Origin: a candidate division TA06 bacterium
GTDB taxonomy: Bacteria > Hydrothermota > DG-26 > E44-bin18
Assembly: GCA_004376575.1 (NCBI GenBank)
Contig: SOJN01000123.1
Coordinates: 1-57,664, forward strand
Direction: 5' to 3'
DNA: 57,664 nt
A program made the position numbers and the translations under genes. A model generated the notes under the pieces. The model had not been told where the DNA came from and made no database searches. It worked only from the letters and a program-made list of their open reading frames with translations. Shown here piece by piece: positions 34,863 through 43,969 of the stretch. Positions within the stretch are counted from its first letter, which is position 1. Every line of letters starts with the position of its first letter.

Positions 34863-37325
34863 TTATGTTACTGCAGCCGCTGTCGTTTTCTTTGCCCTCT
34901 TTGCCTTTTTCTTCTGCCTTTTCTCCTCCTGTTCAGTCAGAACCTTTACCGTGTATTCGACCTCTTCTTTGGTGACTGTCTTGCGCAGTTCCTCCATTTC
35001 GCGCATAGTTCTCGCCCACTTCTGAGCCTCTGCTGCGCTTATCCACTCCAGTTGAAGCCTCTCTGGTCTGATCCCCCATTTCTCCAGCTTGTCCCAGAGC
35101 TTCTCCACTCTCTTCTGAGTCCACCTGTTCGCGTCGATGTAGTGGCAGTCAGCGAAATGACAGCCTGATACTAGCACAACCGGCGCTCCTTTCCTGAAGG
35201 CGCGCAAGATGAACTCATCAGACACTCTCCCAGAGCACATCGTCCTTATTACCCTCCCACTGGAAGGATACTGAAGCCTCGAGAGCCCAGCAAGGTCGGC
35301 GCCAGCATAAGAACACCAGTTGCAGGCAAAAACAATCACCTTATCCATGGGATCCTCTGCAAGATATGCGTCGACCATCCCGTCTATCTGATCATCAGAG
35401 AAATGACGCATGGTGATCGCCTCAAACGGGCACTCAGCAGCGCATGTACCGCACCCCTTGCACGCAGCCTCAACCACCTCCGCAGGCGTCTTAGCCTTTG
35501 TATCTGCACCTATGGCACCGTAAGGACAGACCTTCGAACAGATGACGCATGAACTGCACAGATCCTCGTCAACCCAGGCAGTGATGGCCTCTATCTTTAT
35601 CCTGCCCGCAGACAGAATCGTCTCAGCTCTTGCAGCAGCGCCGCTTGCCTGAGTTACGCTGTCTTTCACATCTTTGGGAGCCTCAGAACAACCGGCGAGA
35701 AAAACTCCTCCTGTAGGTGCGTCTATCGGCTTCAGTTTGGGGTGTTGCTCCATGTAAAACCCATCGCTCGTTCTGGAGAGGGTAAGCAGCCTCTGGACGT
35801 GATCTGAATCCAGCCTTGGAGTGACCCCCACAGAAAGGACCAGAACTCCCACTTCGTGTTCCTCCACCTCTCCTGTCGTTGTGTTCTCCACGGTCAGAAT
35901 AAGATTCCTCGTTTCGGGATCTTCCCTAATCTGCCCGGGTATCCCTCTGATGTATTGAACACCCGCTTCCATACTTCTCCTGTAGAGGTCCTCAAAACCC
36001 TTACCGAATGTCCGCATGTCCATGTAGAAGACCTTGGCCACCATGTCTGGGTAGTGTTCCCTCAGGAAAAGAGTATCCTTGACGGTATTCATACAACATA
36101 TGTTGCTGCAATATGGGTTGCCTCTCTTCAGGTCTCTGGAGCCAACGCACTGTATGAACCCAATTGACTTGGGAACTTCCATGTCGGAAGGTCTCACCAG
36201 ATGTCCCTCACTCACGTATCCAGGACCGGTAAGAATCTCAAACTCCATGCTTGTCAGAACATTCTGGTATCTCGTATATCCGAACTCATCGTATTTTCTC
36301 GGATCAAAAACATCCACGCCTGTGGCCACAATCACAGTTCCCACATCGAATTCAACAATCTTATCCTGCATGTCGTAGTCTATGCACTTCTTCTCACAGA
36401 CTTCGAGACACTTCCCGCAGGCTATGGGATTGTTCCCCAGGCAGTCCTCCATATTGAGAACATACGAGGACGGAACTGCTTGCGCAAACGGCATGTATAT
36501 GGCTTTTCTCACTGCAAGGCCGCATTGATGCTCATCCACGACTGTTACCGGGCATACCTTCTCGCACTCGGTACAGGCGTTGCAGTCTTCCTCGTAAACA
36601 TATCTGGCCTTTTTTCTGACCTTCACGTGGAAGTTGCCAATATATCCAGATATATCCTCGATTTCGCTGTAGGTCAGGAGCTTAATCTTGGGATGTCGAC
36701 CGACATCCATCATCCTCGGACCGAGGATTCATATTGCTCAGTCCATTGTCGGGTAGGTCTTGTTTAGCTGAGACATCAACCCACCAATGGATGGCTCCTT
36801 CTCTACCAGGTATACAGGATATCCCGAATCAGCCAGGTCGAGAGATGCCTGTATCCCTGCTATGCCTCCGCCGATAACCAGCGCAGCTCTCGTGACTGGA
36901 ACCTCAAGCTCATCCTGAGGTTCAAGCCTGGCTCCACGAGCCACCGCGGCCGCAATCAGGTCCTCAGCCTTTTTCGTCGCGTTTTTCTTGTCCGCGCTAT
37001 GAACCCACGAGCAATGCTCCCTGATATTCGCCATCTCCATCAGATAGGGATTCAGACCCGCATCGCTTACACAGGCTCTGAACGTCGGCTCGTGCATCCT
37101 GGGAGTGCAGGAAGCGACAACAACCCTGTTGAGCTTGTTGTCGACAACGTACTGCTTGATCTCCTGCTGCCCGGGCTCGGCACAGGTATACTTATTCTTC
37201 ACTGCGCAAACAACGCCTGGCAGGTTCTTGGCGTGCTCGACTAATTCATCGCAGTCGACTGACCCGGCGATGTTTTGCCCGCATTCGCAGACGAATACAC
37301 CAATACGAAGGTCATCCTTCTCCAA
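34863..37325 (-). CDS. hdrA: HdrA-MvhD fusion selenoprotein with two in-frame UGAs (UxxU)
   Basis: 820 aa when read through TGA at 36738-36740 (U196) and 36729-36731 (U199). The two halves are in one frame with no other stop. The junction reads KTYPTMD-U-AI-U-ILGPRM, matching the conserved D-C-x-x-C-I-L of HdrA, so both cysteines are replaced by UGA. N-terminal CECG, FAD motif VIGGGIAGIQAS, two 4Fe-4S sites (CNACTECEKVCP; CSSCVICSKVCP; CKGCGTCAAECP), and a C-terminal MvhD-like domain (FACNWCSYAGADLAG, GCHFADCHY). TTG start with GGAGG eight bases upstream; a GTG at 37334 is less well placed. Electron-bifurcating flavin core for the Hdr/Kor operon. Confidence 0.93.
36691..36708 (-). promoter_or_regulatory. 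SECIS-like hairpin 2 of hdrA
   Basis: mRNA GGAUGUC-GGUC-GACAUCC: a perfect 7-bp stem and GGUC loop at 28-31 nt after the second UGA. Confidence 0.7.
36714..36726 (-). promoter_or_regulatory. SECIS-like hairpin 1 of hdrA
   Basis: mRNA CCUC-GGUCC-GAGG with the loop 16-20 nt after the first UGA (7-11 nt after the second). It starts 11 nt after the first UGA, as in E. coli fdhF. Confidence 0.65.
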
Positions 37326-37346
37326 TCGACTCACCTCCCTCTCTAC

Positions 37347-38483
37347 TTATTCCAATGATTTCTCCATCAAGCTGGCCAGGTCCACCATTTCAATCTTCAC
37401 GTCTTTTCCCCTATCCTCCCCGTCCATCGCACACTTGAAGTGTATCTGGCATTTTGGACAGGTGGTGACAAGCGCATCTGCACCTGTGGACTTGGCCTCC
37501 CTCAATCTATCAAGTTGAACTTCTTTGTTTATGGTGCCGCAGTTTGTCCACGAAACTGTTCCGCAACACAAAGCCTGTCTGCCTGTTCGCTCCATCTCCT
37601 TAAACTGCAGACCTTCTATCGCATTCATGAGCGCTCTAGGTTCATCAAAAACGTCACAGAACCTACCCAACCTGCATGCATCGTGATAGGTGACAGCTCC
37701 GTCCTTCTTCTTGAATGAGAGCTTACCATCCGATAGCTTCTTGGCGAGGAGCTCGGAGAGATGGACAACCTCAAGCTTGAAATCCGATGAGAATTTGGGG
37801 TAGTCCTGTTTCAGAGTCTTGTAGCATTCGGCACACGCGGTAACAATTGTTTTTGCTCCTGTCTTCTTGATCAGTTTGACATTATGTGTGACCAGCCGTT
37901 CGAAATTCTCTACTTCCCCAGTCCACAACAGATCATGCCCGCAGCACCTCTCATCTCTCATGACGACCGGCTCTATCCCCAGCCTGTTCAGAACCTTTAT
38001 GGTACTTCTTCCAATATCTAATAAGTTCAAGTTGAAACTTTCAAAAAAGACATCAAAATAGGGGAGGCAACCCACAAAGTAGAGGACATCGCCCTTGTCT
38101 CTTATCCTTAAATCATCTGAGATCCAGTCCATCCGGTTCTGCTTCAAATCTGGGGCAGTCATAATCCTTTCCAGCGCGTTTATCGCGCCAGAGTGGGTGC
38201 ACTCACCTGTTACCCCAAATTCTCTTGCAAACCCCCTCAACTCTGCGGTCATTTCAGCGTATGATACATCTGATGGGCACACCTCATTGCATGCCTTGCA
38301 CGTGAGACACGACCAGAAAAACTCATATGCTGCCACATCCTCGTCCTCAGACTGCAATACCTTCTTCACTGCCAGCCTGGGAGATTGTCCCACAGTCGTA
38401 ACAGGACAGACAGAAGTGCACTTCCCGCAATCGAGGCAGTAGTAGGCATTGTTTCTTCTTATCGTATCTTTGGTGGACTCCAT
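37347..38483 (-). CDS. HdrC/HdrB-like fusion with two CCG domains
   Basis: 378 aa. N-terminal 4Fe-4S pair (CLDCGKCTSVCP and CLTCKACNEVCP) as in HdrC, then two cysteine-rich CCG domains (ERCCGHDLL..., ACAECYKTL; LCCGTVSW..., TCPKCQIHF) as in HdrB/HdrD. A single polypeptide thus supplies HdrC and HdrB functions to the HdrA core: reduction of a disulfide or another acceptor. Three bases downstream of the MvhD gene. Confidence 0.88.
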   Translation of the reverse strand: MESTKDTIRRNNAYYCLDCGKCTSVCPVTTVGQSPRLAVKKVLQSEDEDVAAYEFFWSCLTCKACNEVCPSDVSYAEMTAELRGFAREFGVTGECTHSGAINALERIMTAPDLKQNRMDWISDDLRIRDKGDVLYFVGCLPYFDVFFESFNLNLLDIGRSTIKVLNRLGIEPVVMRDERCCGHDLLWTGEVENFERLVTHNVKLIKKTGAKTIVTACAECYKTLKQDYPKFSSDFKLEVVHLSELLAKKLSDGKLSFKKKDGAVTYHDACRLGRFCDVFDEPRALMNAIEGLQFKEMERTGRQALCCGTVSWTNCGTINKEVQLDRLREAKSTGADALVTTCPKCQIHFKCAMDGEDRGKDVKIEMVDLASLMEKSLE

Positions 38484-38485
38484 TG

Positions 38486-38905
38486 TCAGCCTTGTCCCAA
38501 CGTGATCGTTGATCTACCCAACTTCTTCACCCCTTTCAAGAACTCTTTCACGTCTTGCTGAGTCTTCTCCATATCCCCGGGGTGAACGCTGCAATAGACT
38601 AACCTTTCATCGTCTATTCCCAGAAGACGTCCCATTCTTCTTGCCAGTTCAAACTCTTCTTTGCTTTTTGTGGCTCCGAATGAATAGTGACATTCTCCTT
38701 CGTCGCATCCGAACACCGCCACTCCGTCTGCACCGTGTTCAAAGGCTCGCAACAGAAGTCCCGCACTCACTCTCCCCCCACACATCAGCCTGATTAGATG
38801 GATGTCGGAAGACGATTCAACATCGACCTCCTTCAGCAGAGGATAGCCTCCCCAGTTGCAGGCAAAAGCAACTATATTTGAGATGAACTTCTTTCCAGCA
38901 GCCAT
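38486..38905 (-). CDS. Stand-alone MvhD-like [2Fe-2S] subunit
   Basis: 139 aa of the methyl-viologen-reducing hydrogenase delta family, which passes electrons to HdrA. Retains ACNW, MCGGRVSA and GCDEGECHY. The usual second Cys of CNWC is Gly (CNWGGY, codon GGA), unlike the fused MvhD domain of HdrA in this window, so its cluster may be altered. Between the GltD-like flavoprotein and HdrC/B genes. Confidence 0.85.
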   Translation of the reverse strand: MAAGKKFISNIVAFACNWGGYPLLKEVDVESSSDIHLIRLMCGGRVSAGLLLRAFEHGADGVAVFGCDEGECHYSFGATKSKEEFELARRMGRLLGIDDERLVYCSVHPGDMEKTQQDVKEFLKGVKKLGRSTITLGQG

Positions 38906-38920
38906 CTTGGTATCCTAATA

Positions 38921-40852
38921 TCAGGTACTCATCAACCCAGTCAGCCTGGCATCTGCGAAGTGTAACGGCTCTATGGCAGATGACGGGCAAACAGCAGTAC
39001 AGGTGCCGCATCCGTGACAAAGGAGGGGATCAATCTTTGCGGTAAGACCTCCATTTGACTCCTCGAGTTTGACCGCCTTGTACTCGCACACATCTTTGCA
39101 CTTACCGCATCCCCTGCATTTCCTACTGACGACTTCGCTTATTATCGGCTCGGCTAGAACCTCTTTCTTGCTCTTACTACCCAGGACGATGTTGGCCTTC
39201 CAGGGGCCAAGGCCGGGAGGGAATCTTTCAGGAGCCCAGGGAATCTGAATCAATACATCTTCGCCCCTGCCTGCCTCCTCAACAGCCATCAGTTTCTTCC
39301 AACATGAGGCAATGCACTCCTCACATTCAACGCACGGGCCGCATCTTAGGCACCTCTTGGCCTCATTGACAGCAGTCTCCTCGTCATATGCCGATTCTAC
39401 CTCATTGAAGTTGAGCCTCTTCGCCGCAGGAAGAGCAAGTACCTCTGCTCTCCTGATCTCCTGATGAGCGTGACCATCGACGATCAGCTCCAGTTCCTCG
39501 TCCTCGGGATAAGAACACGCTGGCTTCAGCTTCTCTCCCCTGAGATATCTGTCCATTGACGCTGCTGCCCTATGACCGGCTCCGATCGCATCAATGATGG
39601 TCTTTGGGCCTGTCACAGCATCGCCTCCAGCGAATATGCCTGGAACACTTGTCTGCAGAATTTCATCATCAACAGAGAATGTATTCCATTTTGTTATCTC
39701 GAAGTTGTGTTTCTTCGAAAGAAAACTGAGATCCGGTCTCTGGCTGATAGCAGGGACTATGAAGTCAGCATCTATGGTGAATTCCGAACCCTCTATGGGA
39801 ATGGGTCTCCGCCTACCACTCGCATCCGGCTCACCAAGTTTCATCTTTATGCACTCCATGCCCGTGGCTTTTCCGTTCTTACCGACTATTTTCACGGGAG
39901 CCGCGAGGTACGATATCTTCACGCCTTCCTTCTCGGCATCTTCTATCTCATGAGGATTGGCAGGCATCTCTTTTCGAGACCTTCTATATACGATATGAAC
40001 CTCATCACAACCCAGTCTCAATGCTGTCCTCGCGGAGTCGAGTGCAGAATTCCCACCTCCTATGATGATAGCCTTCTTGCCGGGCTTCTTCTTTTTCTTT
40101 CCAAGATTGAAGTCCATCAAAAACTTGATGCAGTCGACGATACCTTCGAGTTCATCCTCGCCTGGTACACCAAGCTTCAGGCCCTGATAAGCACCCACCG
40201 CCACAAAGACTGCTTTGTAACCTCTCTTAAGAAGACCTTCGACATCGTCAATTCTCGAGTTCGTCTTTATCTTAACCCCCAGAGCCGCAATCGAATCTAT
40301 CTCTGTCTGCACTACGTCTCGTGGAAGTCTGAAAGAAGGAATGCAGACCGAAAGCATCCCCCCGGTTACGGGAAGAGCCTCAAATATGGTAACTCCATAT
40401 CCCATCCTGGCCAAGTCATTTGCCGCGGTCAGACCGGCGGGACCTGAGCCAACTATGGCAATCTTTTCCTTTTTTGTCTGCTCTATTGGCTTGGGTCTTG
40501 TCCTGGACTTGTGTGACAGCTCGTAATCAGCGACGAACCTCTTCAACGCGCATATCGCCACCGGATCATCGACATCATTCCTCTTGCATTCATTCTCGCA
40601 GGGATGAGTGCAAACACGTCCACATATTCCAGGCAGAGGATTGGTGGCTCGAACCACCTCAAGAGCCTTGTCGAACTTCCGCTCTGCAATCAGCCCTACA
40701 TATGACTTTATGTTTACACCAGCAGGGCAGTTGACCCTGCATATTGGTATCTTTGTCTTTTCTATCCTATATTCTGCATCAATCTCGGGAAACGCGAGCG
40801 CGGCGTCTTCAGAAGACAGAAGTGACTTCAAAGGACTTGCTTTTCTGGTCAA
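38921..40852 (-). CDS. GltD-like FAD/NAD(P) oxidoreductase with ferredoxin domains
   Basis: 643 aa. N-terminal cysteines (CRVNCPAG, CGRVCTHPCENEC), FAD motif [21 protein letters not shown](P) motif AIIIGGGNSALDSAR, then a second cysteine-rich stretch (CLRCGPCVECEECIASC) and a C-terminal 2[4Fe-4S] ferredoxin (CRGCGKCKDVC; CHGCGTCTAVCP). A paralogue of NfnB fused to ferredoxins. In Hdr operons such proteins probably connect NAD(P)H to HdrA. Overlaps the end of korC by 4 bp. Confidence 0.87.
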   Translation of the reverse strand: MTRKASPLKSLLSSEDAALAFPEIDAEYRIEKTKIPICRVNCPAGVNIKSYVGLIAERKFDKALEVVRATNPLPGICGRVCTHPCENECKRNDVDDPVAICALKRFVADYELSHKSRTRPKPIEQTKKEKIAIVGSGPAGLTAANDLARMGYGVTIFEALPVTGGMLSVCIPSFRLPRDVVQTEIDSIAALGVKIKTNSRIDDVEGLLKRGYKAVFVAVGAYQGLKLGVPGEDELEGIVDCIKFLMDFNLGKKKKKPGKKAIIIGGGNSALDSARTALRLGCDEVHIVYRRSRKEMPANPHEIEDAEKEGVKISYLAAPVKIVGKNGKATGMECIKMKLGEPDASGRRRPIPIEGSEFTIDADFIVPAISQRPDLSFLSKKHNFEITKWNTFSVDDEILQTSVPGIFAGGDAVTGPKTIIDAIGAGHRAAASMDRYLRGEKLKPACSYPEDEELELIVDGHAHQEIRRAEVLALPAAKRLNFNEVESAYDEETAVNEAKRCLRCGPCVECEECIASCWKKLMAVEEAGRGEDVLIQIPWAPERFPPGLGPWKANIVLGSKSKKEVLAEPIISEVVSRKCRGCGKCKDVCEYKAVKLEESNGGLTAKIDPLLCHGCGTCTAVCPSSAIEPLHFADARLTGLMST

Positions 40853-41391
40853 CTCTTTTGCCCCTCTTTCCCGTAGTCGTAACCCTTGTCAAAGGCTTTC
40901 ATGTTAAGATCTATGAACCTTGAAGGGACAAAGCTCGGTATCGCCTTCTTCATTGCCTCCTTGGACACAACGTCGGTAACCGCAGTGAAAAAACCCAGCA
41001 TGACCACATTGGCAATGATACGGTTTCCCAGCTCCTCCGCAAATCTGGTTGCAGGAATAGAAAACTCCTTTTTTTTCACCTTCCTCTTCTTTGGATGAAC
41101 AAGGTCGGCATCATAGACAAGAAGACCGTTATCCTTCAACTCCTCTTCGTATTTTGCGTAGGCTTCCTGAGACATGGCCACCAGAATATCTGGTTTTGTA
41201 ATGTACGGATAGAGCACCCTTTCGTCAGAAACAACAACTTGGGCACTGCATGCTCCGCCTCTCGCCTCCGGTCCAAACGACTGGGTCAAGGTAGCAAACC
41301 TCTCGTCATGAAGGGAGGCGGCAGCACCTATTATGATCCCTGAGCGGATTATCCCCTGACCGCCAAATCCAGCAAATCTCACTTCTCTCAT
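40849..41391 (-). CDS. korC: 2-oxoacid:ferredoxin oxidoreductase gamma subunit
   Basis: 180 aa from the ATG at 41391, one base past the korB stop and with GAGGGA just upstream; an in-frame start at 41421 overlaps korB. Gamma family pattern VRFAGFGGQGIIRSGII, TLTQSFGPEARGGACSAQVV and GFFTAVTDVV. Fourth gene of the kor cluster. Confidence 0.93.
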   Translation of the reverse strand: MREVRFAGFGGQGIIRSGIIIGAAASLHDERFATLTQSFGPEARGGACSAQVVVSDERVLYPYITKPDILVAMSQEAYAKYEEELKDNGLLVYDADLVHPKKRKVKKKEFSIPATRFAEELGNRIIANVVMLGFFTAVTDVVSKEAMKKAIPSFVPSRFIDLNMKAFDKGYDYGKEGQKS

Positions 41392-41392
41392 T

Positions 41393-42271
41393 TCATCCCT
41401 CGTATCGCTTGAACTTATCACCCATCACTTCCTTCAATCTCTTGTTGTAAGAGTCAAGGAAGGTGGGCCTCTCTCTATCGATGAACTTCCCCACAATTAT
41501 CGGTTTCTGGAAATCTATAGCCACGTTCCTGGTATCCTCGCCGTTCTTGATAACAGAATTGTCGTGATAGAACTTCATCAGATCAAGCCCGGTTCCCAAC
41601 CTGTTAATCCTGGCGTAGTAGTTGGCGCAAGGTGAAATCACCTCGACGACCGAGAAACCCGGCTTCAGAAGAGCCTCAGTGATAGCATTCACTAACCTTC
41701 TCACATGAAGCACAGTCCACCTTGCCACATAGACTGCTCCGCAGGACTCTGCAAGATGGGGAATGTTGAACGGGTGCTCAAAGTTGCCGTAAGGCGAAGT
41801 GGTGGCGTATCCGGTTATGGGTGTGGTAGGCGCCACCTGACCTCCCGTCATCGCATAGATGAAATTGTTGACGCATATGACTGTGATATCCATGTTTTTC
41901 CGGGCGGCATGTATGAAGTGGTTTCCGCCAATGGCAATCAGATCTCCATCACCGCTTATTACAGAAACATTGATATTGGGATTGCCCAGCTTGACTCCTG
42001 TAGCAAAAGCAACTGGCCTTCCATGAGTGGTGTGCAGTGAATCCACCTTCAGATAGCCCGCCGCCCTACCCGTGCACCCTATCCCCGAGACCACTGCGGT
42101 CATTTTGGGATCTATGCCAGCCTTCTCCAGAGCCGATACCCACGCGGTGAGAACTGTCCCCAGACCACATGTAGGACACCATATATGCGGTATTCTGTCC
42201 ATCCGAAGGAGATTCTCCATTGGATGCCGTCTCTCTTCTTTCGCTTTTGCTGTCAATGTTTTTGGAGTCAT
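41393..42271 (-). CDS. korB: 2-oxoacid:ferredoxin oxidoreductase beta subunit
   Basis: 292 aa from the ATG at 42271 (AAAGGAATCATT upstream); the frame is open to 42436 but overlaps korA. Thiamine-diphosphate subunit: WCPTCGLGTVL near the N-terminus, SGDGDLIAIGGNHFIHAARKN and the Mg/TPP motif NNFIYAMTGGQ. Probably 2-oxoglutarate-type (Kor) by its size and order, but pyruvate or branched-chain substrates are not excluded. Confidence 0.94.
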   Translation of the reverse strand: MTPKTLTAKAKEERRHPMENLLRMDRIPHIWCPTCGLGTVLTAWVSALEKAGIDPKMTAVVSGIGCTGRAAGYLKVDSLHTTHGRPVAFATGVKLGNPNINVSVISGDGDLIAIGGNHFIHAARKNMDITVICVNNFIYAMTGGQVAPTTPITGYATTSPYGNFEHPFNIPHLAESCGAVYVARWTVLHVRRLVNAITEALLKPGFSVVEVISPCANYYARINRLGTGLDLMKFYHDNSVIKNGEDTRNVAIDFQKPIIVGKFIDRERPTFLDSYNKRLKEVMGDKFKRYEG

Positions 42272-42302
42272 AATGATTCCTTTGTTAAGTCGTGTGGTAG
42301 TC

Positions 42303-43505
42303 CTACTTCTTCCGTCTGTACTCCTTGTAACCTTCAATGGGAGAGTCGTCCTTAACCGCTTGTTCAATGGCATAGAGAATATCTTCCGGGTCGTGTACCC
42401 AACCGCCTCCATGAGGCGCAAGCACAGCCCTGGCACGACCTTGGCAGCACCGATCTACCTCAAGAACGATCTGTCCATAGTTTATCTCAGGTACAACAAA
42501 AGTCTTCACCTTCTTGGAGAGCTCACGCACCCTCTCTTCGGGAAAAGGCCACACAACTACCAGTCTCATGGCCCCCACCTTGATCCCCTTTTCTCTTGCT
42601 AGATCAATAGCCCTGATGGCGACTCTGGAGGTTATGCCATAACTGAGCACAACTACCTCAGCATCCTCTATCGAATCCTCCTCCCATTCGCATATCTTGT
42701 CGGTATTCAGCCTTATCTTGTCCACCAGCCGTCTCACATTTTGCTCCTGGCAGGCAGCATTCATCACCGGATATCCCTTGTAATCGTGGGTAAGGCCAGT
42801 CACGTGGAATCTTGTTCCATCTCCAATCTTGGTCATGAAAGGAACCATATCTTTATCGGGCTTGAAGGGAAGATACTCCTCCGGAGGACCTTTGTACCAT
42901 TTCCTTTCAACAAGCTCTATCTCATCAGCGGGAGGAATAACCACCTTCTCGGTCATGTGTCCTACGCACTCATCCATCATTACGAATACAGGAACCCGGT
43001 ACTGTTCTGAAAGATTGAATGCCTTAATGGTGAACTCGAAAGTCTCTTGAGGGGAGTTCGGAGATACAGCAATTATTTCGTAGTCACCATGTGACCCCCA
43101 CCTGGCCTGCATCATATCGGCCTGACCGGTAAGAGTGGGAAGACCCGTAGATGGACCTCCCCTCTGGACGTTCACCAAAACACATGGAGTCTCGAGCATT
43201 GCTGCAAGGCCGATGTGTTCCATCATCAGTGAGAAACCGGGGCCGGATGTGACCGTCATCGCTTTTTTCCCGGCCCAGACCGCACCTATAACTGAGGCGA
43301 GAGAGCCGAGCTCGTCTTCCATCTGGATGAAGATAGCGTCTACTTGTGGACATCTTCTGGCAAATCTCTCTGCCACCTCTGTAGAAGGGGTTATGGGATA
43401 ACCTCCGAAAAACCGGCAGCCGGCGGCAAGGGCCCCCTCGGCGGCAGCGTGGTCGCCGTCTATGAAATGGGAACCAGTGAGTACACTCTTAGGATCTGCT
43501 TTCAA
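42303..43505 (-). CDS. korA: 2-oxoacid:ferredoxin oxidoreductase alpha subunit
   Basis: 400 aa from a TTG at 43505 with GGAGG nine bases upstream, overlapping korD by 17 bp; the frame is open to 43556 through the lysine/arginine-rich antisense of korD. Alpha signature AAGCRFFGGYPITPSTE, MEDELGSLASVIGA, TSGPGFSLMMEHIG and QRGGPSTGLPT. Binds substrate and CoA with KorB. Confidence 0.93.
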   Translation of the reverse strand: MKADPKSVLTGSHFIDGDHAAAEGALAAGCRFFGGYPITPSTEVAERFARRCPQVDAIFIQMEDELGSLASVIGAVWAGKKAMTVTSGPGFSLMMEHIGLAAMLETPCVLVNVQRGGPSTGLPTLTGQADMMQARWGSHGDYEIIAVSPNSPQETFEFTIKAFNLSEQYRVPVFVMMDECVGHMTEKVVIPPADEIELVERKWYKGPPEEYLPFKPDKDMVPFMTKIGDGTRFHVTGLTHDYKGYPVMNAACQEQNVRRLVDKIRLNTDKICEWEEDSIEDAEVVVLSYGITSRVAIRAIDLAREKGIKVGAMRLVVVWPFPEERVRELSKKVKTFVVPEINYGQIVLEVDRCCQGRARAVLAPHGGGWVHDPEDILYAIEQAVKDDSPIEGYKEYRRKK

Positions 43506-43794
43506 CCTTCTTTTCCTCCTTCTTTTCTTTCTCCTCTTCTTCCTCTGAAATAACAAAGATGGCGAACTCAGGACAGAGCATCTCGCAGAGGTGGCAATTC
43601 ACGCAGTCATCAGGATTCTTGACATACGGCGGGTGATACCCCTTCGCATTGTACTCCTCTGACATTTCCAGCACGTCCTTGGGGCAGTACTCGACGCAGA
43701 AAGCGCACCCCTTGCACCTATCCTTTATTATGTGGATTATCCCCTTGTCCTGCTTGACCTTATCTGCATCCAAAGGTTTTCGCCAGTACTTCAT
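43489..43794 (-). CDS. korD: 2-oxoacid:ferredoxin oxidoreductase delta (ferredoxin) subunit
   Basis: 101 aa. Two [4Fe-4S] motifs (CKGCAFCVEYCP; CVNCHLCEMLCP) and a Glu/Lys-rich tail. First gene of the ten-gene kor-hdr operon. Confidence 0.93.
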   Translation of the reverse strand: MKYWRKPLDADKVKQDKGIIHIIKDRCKGCAFCVEYCPKDVLEMSEEYNAKGYHPPYVKNPDDCVNCHLCEMLCPEFAIFVISEEEEEKEKKEEKKVESRS

Positions 43795-43840
43795 GGCTCA
43801 TCCTTTCTGAGCTTTGCCATGTTGATGGACATAGAGGGAG

Positions 43841-43869
43841 ATATTAACTCGGCGACCGAATTGTGTCAA
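43841..43869 (-). promoter_or_regulatory. Promoter of the kor-hdr operon
   Basis: Minus strand TTGACA (43864-43869), 17-nt spacer, TAATAT (43841-43846), about 47 nt upstream of korD. It lies in the 175-bp gap after the fumarase beta gene, consistent with the start of a new transcript. Confidence 0.65.
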
Positions 43870-43969
43870 CGCCAAACACGCTTCTTTTCTTGAATATTCG
43901 GCTTTGCCAGAACGGAAAACTCCCGGGAAGAGAACAATCGATGCAACAAGATCTGGTCTCCATCGTCTT

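Noticed and set aside
38849-38851. Selenocysteine in stand-alone MvhD
   Set aside because: The codon is GGA, not UGA, so no Sec is encoded.
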